NCBI RefSeq assembly: GCF_963422355.1
Contig: NC_085101.1
Location: 1,810,701 to 1,874,700, forward strand
DNA length: 64,000 nt
Origin: Corticium candelabrum
Taxonomy: Eukaryota > Porifera > Homoscleromorpha > Homosclerophorida > Plakinidae
Reading direction: 5' to 3'
In this document: piece by piece, positions 13,001 to 25,912 of the stretch
How positions within the stretch are numbered: position 1 is the first letter of the stretch
Layout: each line of letters starts with the position of its first letter
Made by a program: the position numbers and the translations under genes
Notes under the pieces: generated by a model
What the model saw: only the letters and a program-made list of their open reading frames with translations
The model's database searches: none
Told to the model about the DNA's origin: nothing

Positions 13001-15166
13001 GGGTTAGCTTCAATAGGGTCTGCACTGTCATATGCAACCCTAAACTTGCATCCCTTTCCAAACAACAGACAACCCATTTATTAAATATGCAAAAAGATCT
13101 ACTAATAAACAAAATAAGTGTAAAACAGTGCACATAATTCAATATTTAAACAACACTCTTGTCTGTTACTGATCCTCGTGCAGTTGAGTTACCCTGTTTT
13201 CCTTGCTCATAAACGTTTCTAACCCTAACCTTCTCTCCCTATATGCTCCTGATGTAACCCATTACCCCATTGTGTTTCCTACGTATTGCAGTATTTCCGG
13301 CTCAATAATCCGATTTAGGCAACCAGACATCTGAATCAGCCATTTGATTATCCGACATATCAAGTTATGCAGATAAAAGTATGAGTCGGTAATAGACAAT
13401 CTTGACTATATGTAGTATAGTATATGTATATGTATATAGGGTAGAGAGGTATAACACTTCCAAGTAATCATTTGTAGATTGCATCGCAATCTTGCTGGAT
13501 AGAAATGCCATAGTCTTACAGCAGCCAAAGCACTATCACTTGGTACACAATAAAATGAATTGAGGCAGGCAGCAGCGATTATCCCTACCCAGCGTTCAGG
13601 AAATAGACTATGCAGAAACTCTCTTCTAGCAGCAACAAGGGTCTGACATTCACTTGGAAGAATGAGACAGTCCTGGCTCAGACAGCATTTGACATGGGCC
13701 TTAACTGTGTTAAAATGATACTCTATCACGGTGGACACAGTAGAGAGGCAGACAAACCAACTTAAAGTTTTAGGGTATTGCATTGAACAGACATTCTCCA
13801 ATTCCTTGACGACACAGAATTGTCAAAAACTAAGCAGCACTTGTTTGTATGTTGATGCTGCACCACTGGTTGACTATAGCTGCAGTCAAATAGCATTTGG
13901 ACAAACTCATCGATGTATTGCTGTTTGCCTTCAACCATAATGGTCACATGCTGCATCAGGCCAATTACCAGACAAATGGCAAACAATAGAGTCTATGTGG
14001 CATGGATTGGGTATCAACTACTGTTCAAGCTGACATGGCTCTGCATTTTGGTAATCAAAACAACTTCACCAATCCGAACAGCGCTAAGCACGAGGCTGTT
14101 CAAATTAGTGAGGTTCCACTGCATCACAATTCCAGATGTCCAATACATTAATTAATTAAAGCGGCTTTCTTTCAATGTCATTTTATGTACAGTATTACAC
14201 GCTTAATTCACACGTCTGCATGGCCCAAGGCTGATCTTTCTTCCTCCTGCCTTTGCCTTTTTCCATGCACACAACATCGTCTTTGAGGTTAATTGTTTTT
14301 GGCCACTCGGTGTTCGTCTACGTACCCTCCAGTCTCGTTGTGCTAGCCTGTTCCTGAAGCATCACGTGTACTGTACTACTTTGAGTTTGAAGGCAGCTTC
14401 GTAAGAGAGCTTCTCTTCAGCCGTGCAGTTTAGACGATCTAGGCACGTGTCAAGCATGAGGTATGTATAATGAACATCAATTACCTGTCCTACGGCGTTT
14501 TTAAGGGAAGCATTCATTTAAGTTAGTAGCGAGAGCCTGCGGCGTTCTGTAAGGGCAGCGTTCTTTCGCAGAAATAAGGTACATACACTGTTTGCTATAC
14601 TATACTATAGGGGTGGTGATATTAGAGCTGTTGAGTAAGTACTTTAACAGTAAATGATTCACTTGAGAGAAACTCAAAAGCATAATATAACCCCATTACT
14701 AGCCTAAAAGCTGTTGCTGCTACTATACCCACACCTACATTGTATCTATAGCTTCAGCTGCAGTCACATAGCAATTAACAATCCTATATCTTTCCAATAC
14801 AGTATCTAAATACTGGACTTTTCAGTCACAACAGTATTTACAGACGTCACAAATATTAAGTATTCAACACTAACAATCAGTCATCTACAGTAGTCTTGCA
14901 CTTAGTATTTCATACTTACCATCCAGGAGATCTCTAATTTTCTCCATGTATATTTCAAATAAGGCTACCTAAGAAAACAAAAACAATTGTCTGCACTGGA
15001 TATCACATCATCATTTAAGACTAAAGTTACAGTACCTTAATGTGAAATTCCAAATTCTCGTCCATAGTAAAGATGTATTGAAATATGCCATCCACAATGC
15101 GAGGCACGATTCCTTGCATCTCTGGATCAGTGATGATGCCCTGCACTCATCAAAGCACAAATATGA

Positions 15167-15237
<71 letters not shown>

Positions 15238-17909
15238 GTGCCTTAGAAGTCTAAGAATTCATCATTGTCGTGAGTCAAGAAACAGGTATACTAAATCTGA
15301 ATGTAGACCTGACATTATCATGTTTGATCTGAGTCGGATTCTAATCTTGACCTTGACATCTCGTTGGCACACCCTTGGAGCTCAAATGTTTTCCCAAGCT
15401 CTGCGAGGCAACAGGGGTTGCAGCTAATCGAAGAGAAACCAGAAAGGTGTCCAAGTACGAACAACACAAACTGCCTGGAGGCTCAGTAGTCAAAGTCGTT
15501 CCACTGGTTATGGAACATTTTGGATCATGGGGAGAAGTGAGAATATTTTGCAGAAACTGGCAGCCTTTTCATCAGATAAAGCAGGAAGACCTAATGCTGC
15601 AGAATTTTAGACTTTGGGAGGAAAAGATTCTCTGTACAATTACAGAAGTGTAACGTTCAAGTTATATCAAAGAAAATTAGCATATTGTGAGAGGCCTGAC
15701 TCTCTCAGCACCCAATTTTTTCCTCATTTGTCTGAGTTATATATAAGTGTTTTAGTTTGCTGTAATGTTAGCTTTCAATGAACATTAGTATAGTTGTATT
15801 ACTGTAGTTCTTTGCAGAATTGTATCATAGTTTAATGTAAGAAATAAAAGACAGACAGACAGACAAACAGACAGAGACAAACAGACAGAGACGTACATTC
15901 ATGAATAAACATGCGCACATAAAATATGCAAACATGCCAAGGAATACAGGTGCGCACAAGTATCCGACACTCCTACTGTCTGAAGACAACAAGGAAATAT
16001 TCAATAAGTCAGTTGGTTCTACATCTTTCCTTGCTGTTCAGTCATCATGCACTGTTATTCCACAATTGGAAAAGGTCTAGTTTTCAATCAGGGTGACAGA
16101 GCATATTACAAGTTGGGGACTAAATTGAAAGTATAAAAGTAGCACTTAGACAGAGGGTTGTCTCCAGCATACAAAAGGCACAGCATTCCACTATGCCTTG
16201 GCTTCCACTTGTTACAGGACCTTCGTGCTTTGCTGCATGAGTAGGCAATGATTAGCTATGAAGACTATGAACTTGTATTTGTACTTTGAAAAGTGAGAAG
16301 TTGTTTGAGGCTAACAAGTAATTCCTGGGGTGATTGGTTTGCAGATAAAACCAATTAAGACAAAGACTGCCCTAGGGTAATTGTAATACAATTATTCAAA
16401 GATCAATCAATAGCAGTTGTCAGCACCCCCACTATTTAGTCAGTATCTCATGGTAACAAACGAGTTCTGTAGATATCTGGCCCTTCCTATCCTATGTACT
16501 TTAGGTTCTCAGCTTCTTGAGGTCCACCGGCTATAAGGCTTAATATAGCTATCATGTGGTCAAGCACAGTGCACTAAGATTGAGAGAAATCTTCTTTGAA
16601 AATAAACCACTTTGTTCCTTCTGTGCTTGAGCATTCCACGACACAACAGTTTACAGCATCTCAGTGTAAATTCAATAGGCGGGCAAAAAAACTTAGAGTG
16701 GGTGTGGGTATATAACAATTTCCGCGGTGTCTTACGAAAATCTTGGGAACACCCCTGCACTACAATCTGCACATGAAGTAAAATCACAAACTGTCACTTC
16801 TAATTTACAATACCTAATTTTGTGCATAAACTGAAATCTTCCAAAATTACCAACAGTAAACGCAAAGTAGTTTGCAATAGCACAGGCATCTATGCCGTCG
16901 GTAAGTTCCTTGTGAACATGAAGCATAAGACAGTTATTCAGAATTTGTGTGCCATGCTACTCTGCAAAAACTTCTTCAAGCAGAAGTAAAAAGAGAACGT
17001 TTCCTCTGATGAGGCTGACAATATGAATATCAGCAGAGCCAGATAGTCACAGCATTTTGTTTACTTTAGACAGCAATTAGATAAATAGTAATGTAGTCCA
17101 ATGCCTCACAAATAGTATGCTGTATGTTTATGCTAACACTGCTACACTTCATGACATTGCCTCTCACTCCAAGCTGAGCCCCACAGCCCCAGTCTCACCA
17201 CCCTGGTTCAATACTTTCATTTCTAGCTGATTATGTAATCAAAATGACGACCTAAATTTTACATCATTCTTCTCTGCATGGTACACTTGGCCATAGAAAT
17301 GCAGTAATACCGTTAAATGCTGCATTCATTATTAGCAAAATTTTCTATTCCACAATTTATACACTTGTCTAGTCCAAAAGACAGTAGTACTAGTGGGTAC
17401 ATAGCAGGAACATAATACATGAAGCGGACAAACAACACTGCCACCATATGTGTCCATACCTCCATTGTGTGTGTCTTTCCACTGGAAGTTTGACCATACG
17501 CAAAAATAGTGCCATTGTAGCCGCTCAGCACGTCTAGAATTACATAGGTCATTCATTTTCACGCCGCACGTACTCTTCACGACATATTAGCACTAATCAT
17601 GATTGTTAGCTAGGTTATTTCTATTCACCTTGAACAATGTGTTTGGCTGCCTCCTCGTAGACCTCCACTTGCTTCGTCGCCGTATCAAAAACTCGGTCAA
17701 ACTGAAAGACTCGCCCCTAAACAAACGCAATTAACCAACGACACGTAGTAGCCATAAAATGCGAAATAAGAAAGAGTATATGAGCCTACATTGTGAGATA
17801 ATGCCGTTTTCTCTCCGAATTTGATTGACATCCGTCCGTCTGTCGCTTCCTCTAAAGCATTTTGAGGACGAACGCGACAGAAAACCTTTACGTTGCACTC
17901 GTTCGCCAT
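2877..17909 (-). CDS. KIF5: kinesin-1 heavy chain (conventional kinesin, KIF5)
   Basis: Plus-end microtubule motor that carries vesicles and organelles. I can splice 26 exons in consistent phase to about 1037 aa: 17909-17790, 17716-17629, 17533-17460, 15140-15036, 14968-14920, 12607-12464, 12405-12176, 12049-11992, 11872-11782, 9076-9027, 8973-8645, 7410-7204, 6155-6051, 5986-5939, 5872-5783, 5724-5629, 5554-5437, 5365-5289, 5235-5126, 5069-5030, 4677-4616, 4553-4493, 4426-4355, 3828-3739, 3678-3486, 3283-2877. The motor has the P-loop [12 protein letters not shown], switch [11 protein letters not shown], switch II DLAGSEK and the neck-linker [19 protein letters not shown]. The stalk is coiled coil, with the light-chain/cargo block [16 protein letters not shown]. 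The tail has [10 protein letters not shown] where vertebrates have QIAKPIRPGQ. Introns after 9027 and 4616 appear to be GC-AG. The extreme 3' end is uncertain: a good donor at 2962 (GGAG/GTAAGG) could lead to another exon instead of read-through to the stop at 2877. Confidence 0.95.
3898..4072. repeat. (CA)n microsatellite, two blocks
   Basis: Almost pure CA repeats run from 3898 to 3968 and 3990 to 4072, separated by a short CACAGC-rich interruption. They lie in the kinesin intron between exons 23 and 24 and create long His/Thr or Cys/Val ORFs that are not genes. Confidence 0.97.
6583..6729. mobile_element. hAT-like MITE (147 bp) with terminal inverted repeats and TSD
   Basis: The ends are CAGGGGCGTCGCA and TGCGACGCTCCTG, which are inverted repeats with one mismatch. 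The element is flanked by the 7-bp direct repeat CTTGTAT at 6576-6582 and 6730-6736. The interior is rich in GGGGC/GCCCC and has no coding capacity. Family knowledge: hAT elements typically begin CAG with a GC-rich TIR and make 8-bp (sometimes 7-bp readable) target duplications. It sits in the kinesin intron between exons 12 and 13. Confidence 0.8.
6921..6977 (+). repeat. short interstitial TTAGGG-like tract
   Basis: TTAGGG hexamers occur about five times in 57 bp, twice directly in tandem (TTAGGGTTAGGGTTA) and otherwise separated by degenerate spacers. It is in a kinesin intron. It is too short to be a telomere and may be a chance or repair-derived interstitial repeat. Confidence 0.6.
10395..10695. 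repeat. three tandem units of ~95-108 bp
   Basis: Three successive units each start with CTAATATCA, continue with a GATGTCTTTAG.AGTTAGGT block and end with AAAGA.GGCAA.A.CT. They begin near 10395, 10503 and 10600 and drift in sequence. They lie in the 2.7-kb kinesin intron between exons 9 and 10 and have no coding potential. Confidence 0.75.
12608..14919. other. large kinesin intron 5, no additional gene seen
   Basis: This 2.3-kb intron separates the [16 protein letters not shown] exon from the [13 protein letters not shown] exon. I find no conserved coding frame, RNA gene or clear transposon ends within it. Short ORFs such as 13406-13801 lack recognisable motifs and splice context. Confidence 0.5.
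15141..17459. other. kinesin intron 3 with (GACA)n microsatellites
   Basis: This 2.3-kb intron lies between the P-loop exon and the [11 protein letters not shown] exon. It holds a (CAGA)n tract at 15165-15236 and a shorter one at 15849-15890. The ORF at 15375-15653 has no recognised family and no splice support. Otherwise it is featureless. Confidence 0.6.
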
Positions 17910-18527
17910 CCCTCAACGTATAATCTCACAACAAACCGTCAGTTGACAACTCGGCAGGAGATCGTCGTCCGAACGCGGCGGCGGCACCGGATGACAGACC
18001 TTCGTAAGACTCAAAATCAACAGCTCGATGACAACCGATGGGCGTGGTCTATCCAATTTACTCGCGCAGATGATGACCACTAAGCTGAGCTGTACGGTTA
18101 CCAGTCTTCACGGCACTTTGGACTGATGTCGTCTTCCTCAGAAATTTAATTGTCACCTCTCTTCAATCAACCGACACATCCGGGAATTCCAATAACCTAC
18201 TGGGTCCTTTATTCTGCAGAGTCTGTAGACATATGTACTATCGTCAGATCAATATGTGTATACCATCGACTTGAGATTAATGAACTCGATTTTTTCGACA
18301 CTTCTAGCCATCAACTAGGTCATGTCACGTGATTCTGCAAAGGTGCATCAGTCCCGTACAACAGAGGAACGATTTGTCCTCGTCGTCTTCTGTGGACTCT
18401 AGAATGTAAGAAATATGGTCGGCTGTTGGTTCGGCTACTGTAATTTCAGTAAAGATGTCAATAGTGTGATGATATCCGTCTGTGTATGGTTGCCGCAGTG
18501 CTTCTTCCTTCCACGTGACTCGTCTCG
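17910..18527. promoter_or_regulatory. divergent intergenic region between KIF5 and the P4H-TPR gene
   Basis: The kinesin start codon (17909, minus) and the hydroxylase start codon (18528, plus) are separated by 618 bp, with no other convincing gene between them, so both promoters must lie here or overlap. It is CpG-containing near 17960-17990 (CGAACGCGGCGGCGG). No TATA box is obvious. The two 5' UTRs cannot be delimited without transcripts. Confidence 0.5.
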
Positions 18528-19421
18528 ATGGAGAAATCTCGGCAAAGAAAACGCAAACGGCTTGGAGCTCTGTCCAATGGCGAAGCGTCAACAGTTAGAA
18601 CAGTCAATGCAGGTGGCCATGGTGCAATAATGAAGGAAGTTCTGTTGGGTTTACTGATCTCAGTCATCATTGGTGGAGTTGTTCTATTGTATTGGAACAG
18701 TGGCAATAAACAGCAATATCACGCACAAGAAACTAACTTTCCGGGACAAGAAAGAACGTTTGACAAGAAAGGCAACAACAAAAGACAGACAGATCATTTG
18801 AGCAAACAATCAGTACAGCGGAGTGTTTCATTAGCAGAGGAGTATGACTCGATAGCTGAGGGTATTGATAAAGACATGTTGCCGAGAGAACCATCAGAAG
18901 ATCCAATGGATTTTAATGATCATGCTGCATTCAATTCCTTACAGCAAGAGCAAGTGCATCCATCTGATGATAAGGGGTCTATGCATCCACCTGACTATTT
19001 AAAAAGAAACTGGTGGGTTGATGTTATAGAAAAAATCAAAGATCGTGAGCACATCAAACTGCATAGTGATCCAGATGTCTACGAGGTACCGAACTTTCTA
19101 ACAAGTGGAGAGTGCTATGAGTTGATCAAAGTTTACGAACGTTTGAATCGACAAAAGATTGAGGAACCATCTTGGTGTTTTAGCGATGAAGAGTGGCTAG
19201 ATGAAGTTATGCATGGCAGCAAAATAAACGAATACGAAGTGGAAAGGTGGTATGCAGAGAAGTTGGGGCATGCCTGTGTACAGGTCGGAGCTACATACCA
19301 AATTAAATTGAACAATTAATTCAAACACATATAGTTTAGCAATAGTAGGTCTTTATGTTTCCACTCTTACTGCAGTCATGCACACACAGACATATGTATA
19401 TGTGAATGCATGCATGCACGT

Positions 19422-19475
<54 letters not shown>

Positions 19476-22400
19476 CACGCTCACACACTTCACACGCACT
19501 CACACACATGCACAAACGGATATGTGCACATTTCATTATGAAGTCCTAGAGGGACATAAATGTTCTTCTGATTATGCACATTACCTTTACCAAATTTCCA
19601 TTACCAGTACATATTCTGGGGTTAATTAAGATGCCAATTATATAACAGTGTAACACTGGATTTTAAATTGGATTCTGACTGTGTGACTGGTATTTCAGGG
19701 AGCAAGGGTAAATAGTGCATTTTCTCAGCAACTAAAGTTTAGTTCAGCAGTTCTCGTGCCACGTGGAGAGGACAGTTTCGTCGATGAGGTGGAATTGAAA
19801 GTGGCTCAACTGGGATTACCAACAGAAAATGCATATCATACTCAACTTCTGAAATACAAAGGAGGTGAACAGGTGAGATGAGAAGTAGTACAGTGTACTA
19901 AATAAGTGATATATTCTATCATGCTGTCTAGAGTGCCACTCAAACTGTGACTGCTAATTAAATGTTTGTTTAATAGATCTTATCAATCTTTGCTAAATAG
20001 ATCTTTGTCGAATTGGTTTTCACTTACCACCTTTAATGTATTGGCTCCCCAGATGTTATTGTTTGTCTGTGTTTGTGTTATATGGTGAATGCACAAGGAT
20101 ACTCTGTGCAATACTAAAAATTTTAGTTGTTTAATGTTGCTGGGCAAACAATAAGACAACCACTGGCAACAATTGAACATGCCAAGCACGGAAACTGCAC
20201 AAATGACATGACTATGCCGAGTTGTTGCCATGTAATACTGAATGAGTGTTTTTCGAGTGGCATACTTGCTGCTAACTTGCCTCTAAGGAGTGTATATACT
20301 TACTACAATGTGCTATCAGACTTTCAATCTGTGGCAAAGAGCATGCTGTACTTATCTACTATTGTTATTATTGTAAATAGTTATTTGATGACATTTTAGC
20401 ATGGAATCCTGACTGGATAAAGTAAAGGAGGTAAATTAGTTGTGATGTGAGACTGTATTCACCATCATTATGTCTGAGTTGTCACATTTGTTTACAAAAT
20501 TAATCTATATTATATGGAAATGAGTTGATCGAGCTACTTTCTGTTTACTGTAGTCTTAGATTGCTTTAAAAGTAATTAATTAAACAGTTTCATTGAGTGA
20601 GATAGAGTTGCTCTTTTGTTTACAAAGTCAGTGGATCACTACTCAGATGGTACTCTACCATATTTCTGTAAATAGTGTCATGGGGCACTTATTATTGATT
20701 ATATTTTATTGTTTTGAAACATACTGTAGGGCATGGGTCATTATTGTTTCTTTAGCACAGAACCTAGCATGTTGTTCATCAGACTACTCAAACAACATCG
20801 AACAAACTAATCTAATATTAATGTTAGTCTTATGATGTATCCTGGCTGCTTTGCTTTCACTGCTCTGGTGCATGGCATTGGGCATTACTGGGATTAAATT
20901 CTACCCTATAGGGCATTATAACTTTATTATAGAGTCATAATTTGAACATGGGGCACTATTAGACTTAGATATCACTTAAAATACATGTATTTGGCAACAG
21001 GTCTTTTGTGCTTACTGCTTTGCGGTTGAAACTGTTACATGATTTGCTGAAAGAAAGTATAGTAATAATTCAATTAGTGTTGTACATAATTTTGTTTCCT
21101 CATTCTTGTTTGTTGTTAACAATTAATCAAAATATGAAAATTGTTTATTGTATTTTCATTTATTTTCAATCTATCTCAGCTCAATTTTCACTTAGCATAG
21201 TTTATACTATTTGAGAACTCATGATTATTCTCCTGTCCTTAGAGTAACTCACAGGTGCACCAGAGCTATAACTGTTGATTTCAGGTGTTGATTGTATGGC
21301 TAGAGTTTTATTACTGCTACAATCAATTCCAGCATTTTATGATTTGATTAATTACATTATGTAGCTTAGTTTTGTAATTTGCAAAATTTTGTATTGCCAC
21401 TAGCTACAGCATTTATGTTTATATTGTATATAGTATCATACCCACACTGACTGCCACAGGGAATTTAATGATCGAATGGGAACTATTCTGATCTATCTCA
21501 ATGATGTGAAGGAGGTAATCCGACAAACAAAACATGACTATAAATGTATGTGTGGAGTGTATGTTTAGTGTTGATAGTACCTTTTGTATCAGGGTGGTGA
21601 AACTGTTTTTCCTGCTTTGAATATTTCCATTGTCCCGAAACGAGGAAAGGCAATTATATGGAAAAGGTTTGATAGTGCTATGTATAGAAACTTCTTTGAT
21701 TCATTGTTACTGTTTTTGTAAAGCCTTGACAATGATGGGAGCTGTAACAAGAGAACGCTTCATGCATGTATGATGCAATCCTGTTAAATGATGAGTGTTG
21801 TCTGTTGTTTGTGAGCAGGCATGTTGTGCACACACATATGAACAGGGGCAAGTGGTTGGGTGCCCGGATAGACGGGAGGGAGGCAGGGAGGCAGAACAAG
21901 TTGGTGGGTGGGCAGCAGGCAGGCAGATAGATGGGTGGTGCATGCAGTTGTGCTTGCATGAGTCAGTGCCAGCATGCGTGCCTGTTTACTTACGTGGTGT
22001 GTGTGTGTGTGTGTGCACGCGCGCGCGCACGTGTGTGTATTTATTTGTGTGGAAGTATGTGTTTATGAGTATTTCAATTTATTTCTGGTCTCACTTTATT
22101 TCTTATCTGTCTGTTGTGTATATTTATATATGTGACTGTTTCATGTGGACATTTTATGTGCTGGTTTTGTTTACCTAAACAATTTACTTTTTCAACTTGT
22201 TTTTTTGTCTCCAATTTTTTTGCTTTCCAGCTGCTGTGTTGAAAAGTGGCTTGAAAACTGTTTATCAGAAGTGGTTTCATCAGACACAGTTACTTCCTCA
22301 ATATGACCCCGTAATTAAAAAAGTTTTGAACAATATCTATGTTTCTATTAAATAATGATGAATTGGTATTCTACAGGACTGTGTCTTGTGTGACAGCAGT

Positions 22401-24324
22401 CACAGCTGCCGTGAATACATTCACTCGCCAGAAACACGTCAAGCGACAGCAGTAAGGGTCATAAATAATTGTGCAGAATTATTGCAGTAGTAGCGTAGAT
22501 GTACACTGATATTACTACTGTATTAGAAAATGCAAGAGGCTGATCGGTATGTGTCATCCAAGCAGTTTAAAAAGGCTCTCAAGCTCTACCAAGAGGCCAT
22601 TGAAATTCAGGTAAAGTATTGATGACAGTATCATTTTCCTTGATGTCGTCAAGGCTGTTGTTAAGTCGAAGTCCTTGTCTGTTTGACAATGTTTGGTCCA
22701 TGCAAATTTTAAGTCTAAGTTAATGGTTTCTATTGATTGACTCTTTGATTAGGAATGACTAACACTACAGTTTTCGACCAACACTACAGTTTTCATTGTC
22801 TTGGCTATGAAAAAAATGTGTTATCTAAGACTGAAATGAGGTGTCTACAGTTTTGTACCGCAGTTTCTTCGGAAATTCATGGAGTGATATTTATGATTAA
22901 GGCACATCCTAGTGAAAGTCTGTTCTCAAACACCACATCCAGTTTGATACAAATAGTGTACCAGTATACAGTAATGTGTGTGGTTTTGAGGCAACAGCCA
23001 CGAATGATGTCCATCTACTGTCACTCAATTGTAATTCCAAATTGTGTAGCATTGATCTGTCTGTGTATCGGTCTTCTTCTTTGATATTGTGTAGAATAAC
23101 CTCAGCCCAGATATTGTGTGGAATATCTGCGACTACCTAGCAAACTAGAATTATGAACGAAAAACATAAAATAGTTCAATTGCAGACCAAAGGTTTGATA
23201 GCACAGTAAGCCTGTATATAGAGACCCTATATTGCACAAGGTCTTGTCTAATCATAAGGTGTCCAAGAGGCAGAGCAGTGTAAGGTATACCTTTGACTTT
23301 TAATAAGACAGGTATCAAACCTCCAAGTGTGGCTATGGCTCAAGCAAACAGTGGTACTGTATGTACTATCCTGTAACTTGAGTATCATTCAGTATGGCCT
23401 ACTGTACTATTTTTTTAGTATGAAGTACAACTAAATTAAATCTCTACCTAAATTCTTGTGAAAGTTGTCAAACCTCTAGGAGCCAACATAAACATGGTAA
23501 ATTATTGCAATTATTATCTAACTACGTAATGCACACCTACTATTGTGTTGCACACTGCATAATGTAGTTCTAGCATCCTGTGCATCCAGCCAGGAGTCTT
23601 GAGCTTCCAAGGAGTTTCACCGAAAATGGATTGCTACCAAAATGGAATTTTGAGGACGTAACGAATTTTTTACGCCACCGAAACTCACAGTACTTGGTTT
23701 ATAGTAAACACCACAATGTATAATCACTGTCACTGTTAGAAAAAAACTAATAATGACATTGTGAGTCAAATCTGTCACTCTGCACTTGCTTTCTTGGCCG
23801 TAGACTTTAACGACTCAATCTTACTGTGCACTCTTTCTTCTATTTGTACATGTTTTCATCTACAGTTTAAACACTTGGATAAGCTCTGTCTTTAAACCTT
23901 TTGTGTACGTTGTTCCCTGTAGCAAAATCACAGCATGAGTTTAGTTTATGGAGCAGATGTTCTTATGAGGCTACAAAGAAAACATGAGGCTCTCCACTGG
24001 TTCCAGAAGTTATAATTTGGCATTTCAGGTTTGTGTCACTGTCTTCACTTTGTTTCTACTTTAGAGCTTTGAAGCTGCATCCAAAGCACGTGGATAGCAA
24101 TTTCATCATGTCCAACATACTACAGGAGCAAAACAAGCTGCAATTGGCTGTGAAGCATCTTGAGTATAAATGGTTTTGAATTGATTCATGTTACTAGATG
24201 CTAATGTGACTGTGTACAGAGTCGTGGTAGAAATGGCTCCTAAGGATGTGGATGCATTTTTTAACTTGGGAGCCATGTATGCAGAACTAGGCAAAACTTC
24301 CGAAGCGGTAGGCTGGTGTGTGTG

Positions 24325-24387
<63 letters not shown>

Positions 24388-25912
24388 TAGTAATTTACTT
24401 AATAGATCAATTGGCACCGTTAAGTGACAAACAGATAAGCATGAACAGAAGAGAAGAATAGGCAGGCTGGTATGTAAGATGTAAGTCCCTACATAAACAA
24501 TTGCCAAAGGGTAAAAAGGCGACTGACATTGGCTGGCCAATTGAGCATGCGAAGTAGACAGCCATCACAGGCATGTACACATACAATAGACAGCCAGGCA
24601 GACAAGCACCCAGAAACAGAGATATGCAGATAGACACACCAGTACACAGTCGAACAGACAACAGACAGACAGACAGAGTGCTTTATTTTCTACAATTTTA
24701 TACTAGTTACACTTGAACTTATACTAAAACCAGTCCAACTTTGAAAATATGCTTAAAAACTAATGGATTTGCATTTGCACGACAAACACTAACCTTCAGA
24801 AGTTCTTATCACCAACACAGTAGCATATGTAGGGTTGAATTACATGTTCAGTTCTTCTGTAAGATTGGGTAACCGTCTGTGATACAAAGCTAATTTTTAC
24901 ACCAAAATTCGGTGCTTGCAATGGAGCAGGTCCATGACTACTCAAATGTGTCATGTACGTGTCGTCGCCCTCTAAACGCTTCCAGTGATTGAAGACTTTT
25001 TGCCGATTGAAGCTGCTCTTCTACCGCTTGTGTTTCTCTCTAAATTCTGATTACATTTGCACCGAACCCAACCTACACGGTTCCTGCACCGAGCTCTACA
25101 TGGAAAGTGTGTCGATTTCTACCTTCAGTGTCACATTTTATCGCGTACACCATTACCTACTGCACATATCTACGCTCACAATGGAATCTGTCTGAATCCA
25201 GGTGTAGTCTGAATACATGACTATCATGTACTTTAACAACGTGGTAGCTCTTGTATAAGTATATTGAACTGAGGTCAATCTCATGCTTTCAATATATTTC
25301 TTTACTTTCTTAGAGAATTTCAAAAAAAGAATGCAAACAAATATAAAAACATTTGCAACATAAGACGGACTTAAGGTTGCCCTACATAAAAGAATAGAAG
25401 CAAGACCATGTAGGGTGTGCTGTGACATCTTCGTGAATTCACTCATACAGACTGAAGAATACATCATCCCTACATTGCTCCATTTTAGGTATAAAACACA
25501 GTGTTTACAAAATGGTGTAATGTAGGGATGACTTGTTGCTCAGTCTATGAGTGAATTCTACAAGGTCTTGTTTCTATTCTTTTGTACAGTAACTCTAAAT
25601 CTCTCATTTTCGAAAAAGTTTTTATACTTATGTACTAGACAGACAGACAGACAGACAGACAGACCTAGAATGACTGTCGAACAAATTGAATCATTTGTTT
25701 GATTGATTCACTTGGATAGAATTGCTGCAATGTTCCTTGCCTAGGCTACTATACTACAGAAGGTTGTGAATCTGTCACCAAATGATGCTGAAGCTCATGG
25801 TGAACTTGGAGCAGTGCTCTCTGACCTCGGAAAGGAGGCAGAAGCTGAAGCACACTTTGCAAAAGCAAAGGAGCTACAAAAGCAACGTCGCAGAAAGCAG
25901 AAAGGCCAATAG
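18528..25912 (+). CDS. type II membrane prolyl-4-hydroxylase-like 2OG-Fe(II) dioxygenase with C-terminal TPRs
   Basis: Predicted to hydroxylate proline in secretory-pathway substrates using Fe(II), 2-oxoglutarate and ascorbate. Twelve exons splice in phase to about 607 aa: 18528-19283, 19699-19872, 21434-21514, 21593-21666, 21724-21782, 22231-22310, 22377-22451, 22527-22610, 23923-24008, 24065-24163, 24220-24307, 25745-25912. Residues 37-56 (VLLGLLISVIIGGVVLLYW) form one membrane span after a basic N-terminus, which predicts a luminal catalytic domain. The P4H core shows LLKYKGGEQYHTHTD, with the HxD iron ligands at about His314 and Asp316. Then come GGETVFPALN, the distal His in KRTLHAC (about 375) and the oxoglutarate Lys in SGLKTVYQKWFH (about 390). 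Residues about 445-590 are four to five TPRs (QKALKLHPKHVDSNF, NLGAMYAELGKTSEA, ELGAVLSDLGKEAEA). The C-terminus is basic. Family knowledge: collagen P4H alpha chains and P3H/leprecan carry TPRs N-terminal to the catalytic domain, so this order is unusual. The substrate is unknown. Confidence 0.88.
19426..19476. repeat. (CA)n microsatellite
   Basis: A pure CA tract in intron 1 of the P4H-TPR gene, followed by interrupted CACACTTCACAC units up to about 19510. Confidence 0.95.
23435..23705 (+). repeat. dispersed repeat, copy 1 of 2
   Basis: About 270 bp here matches 32412-32710 with roughly 80% identity by eye. Shared landmarks are GTTGTCAAACCTCTAGGAGC, AAATTATTGCAATTATTATC, CTTGTGTTGCACA-like text and GAGTTTCACC. 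Neither copy has a long open frame or clear terminal inverted repeats. Copy 1 is in intron 8 of the P4H-TPR gene. It is probably an internal piece of a longer element not otherwise present in the window. Confidence 0.7.
24318..24388. repeat. (GT)n microsatellite
   Basis: A GT tract of about 70 bp begins 10 bp after the donor of exon 11 of the P4H-TPR gene. A tract this close to a splice donor could vary in length between individuals and affect splicing. Confidence 0.95.

Noticed and set aside
15165-15236. Regularly spaced repeat that could suggest a CRISPR-like array
   Set aside because: It is a simple (CAGA)n microsatellite with no spacers, in a eukaryotic intron.
15375-15653. 92-codon plus-strand ORF in a kinesin intron
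   Set aside because: No recognised motif, no splice context and no repeat of it elsewhere in the window.
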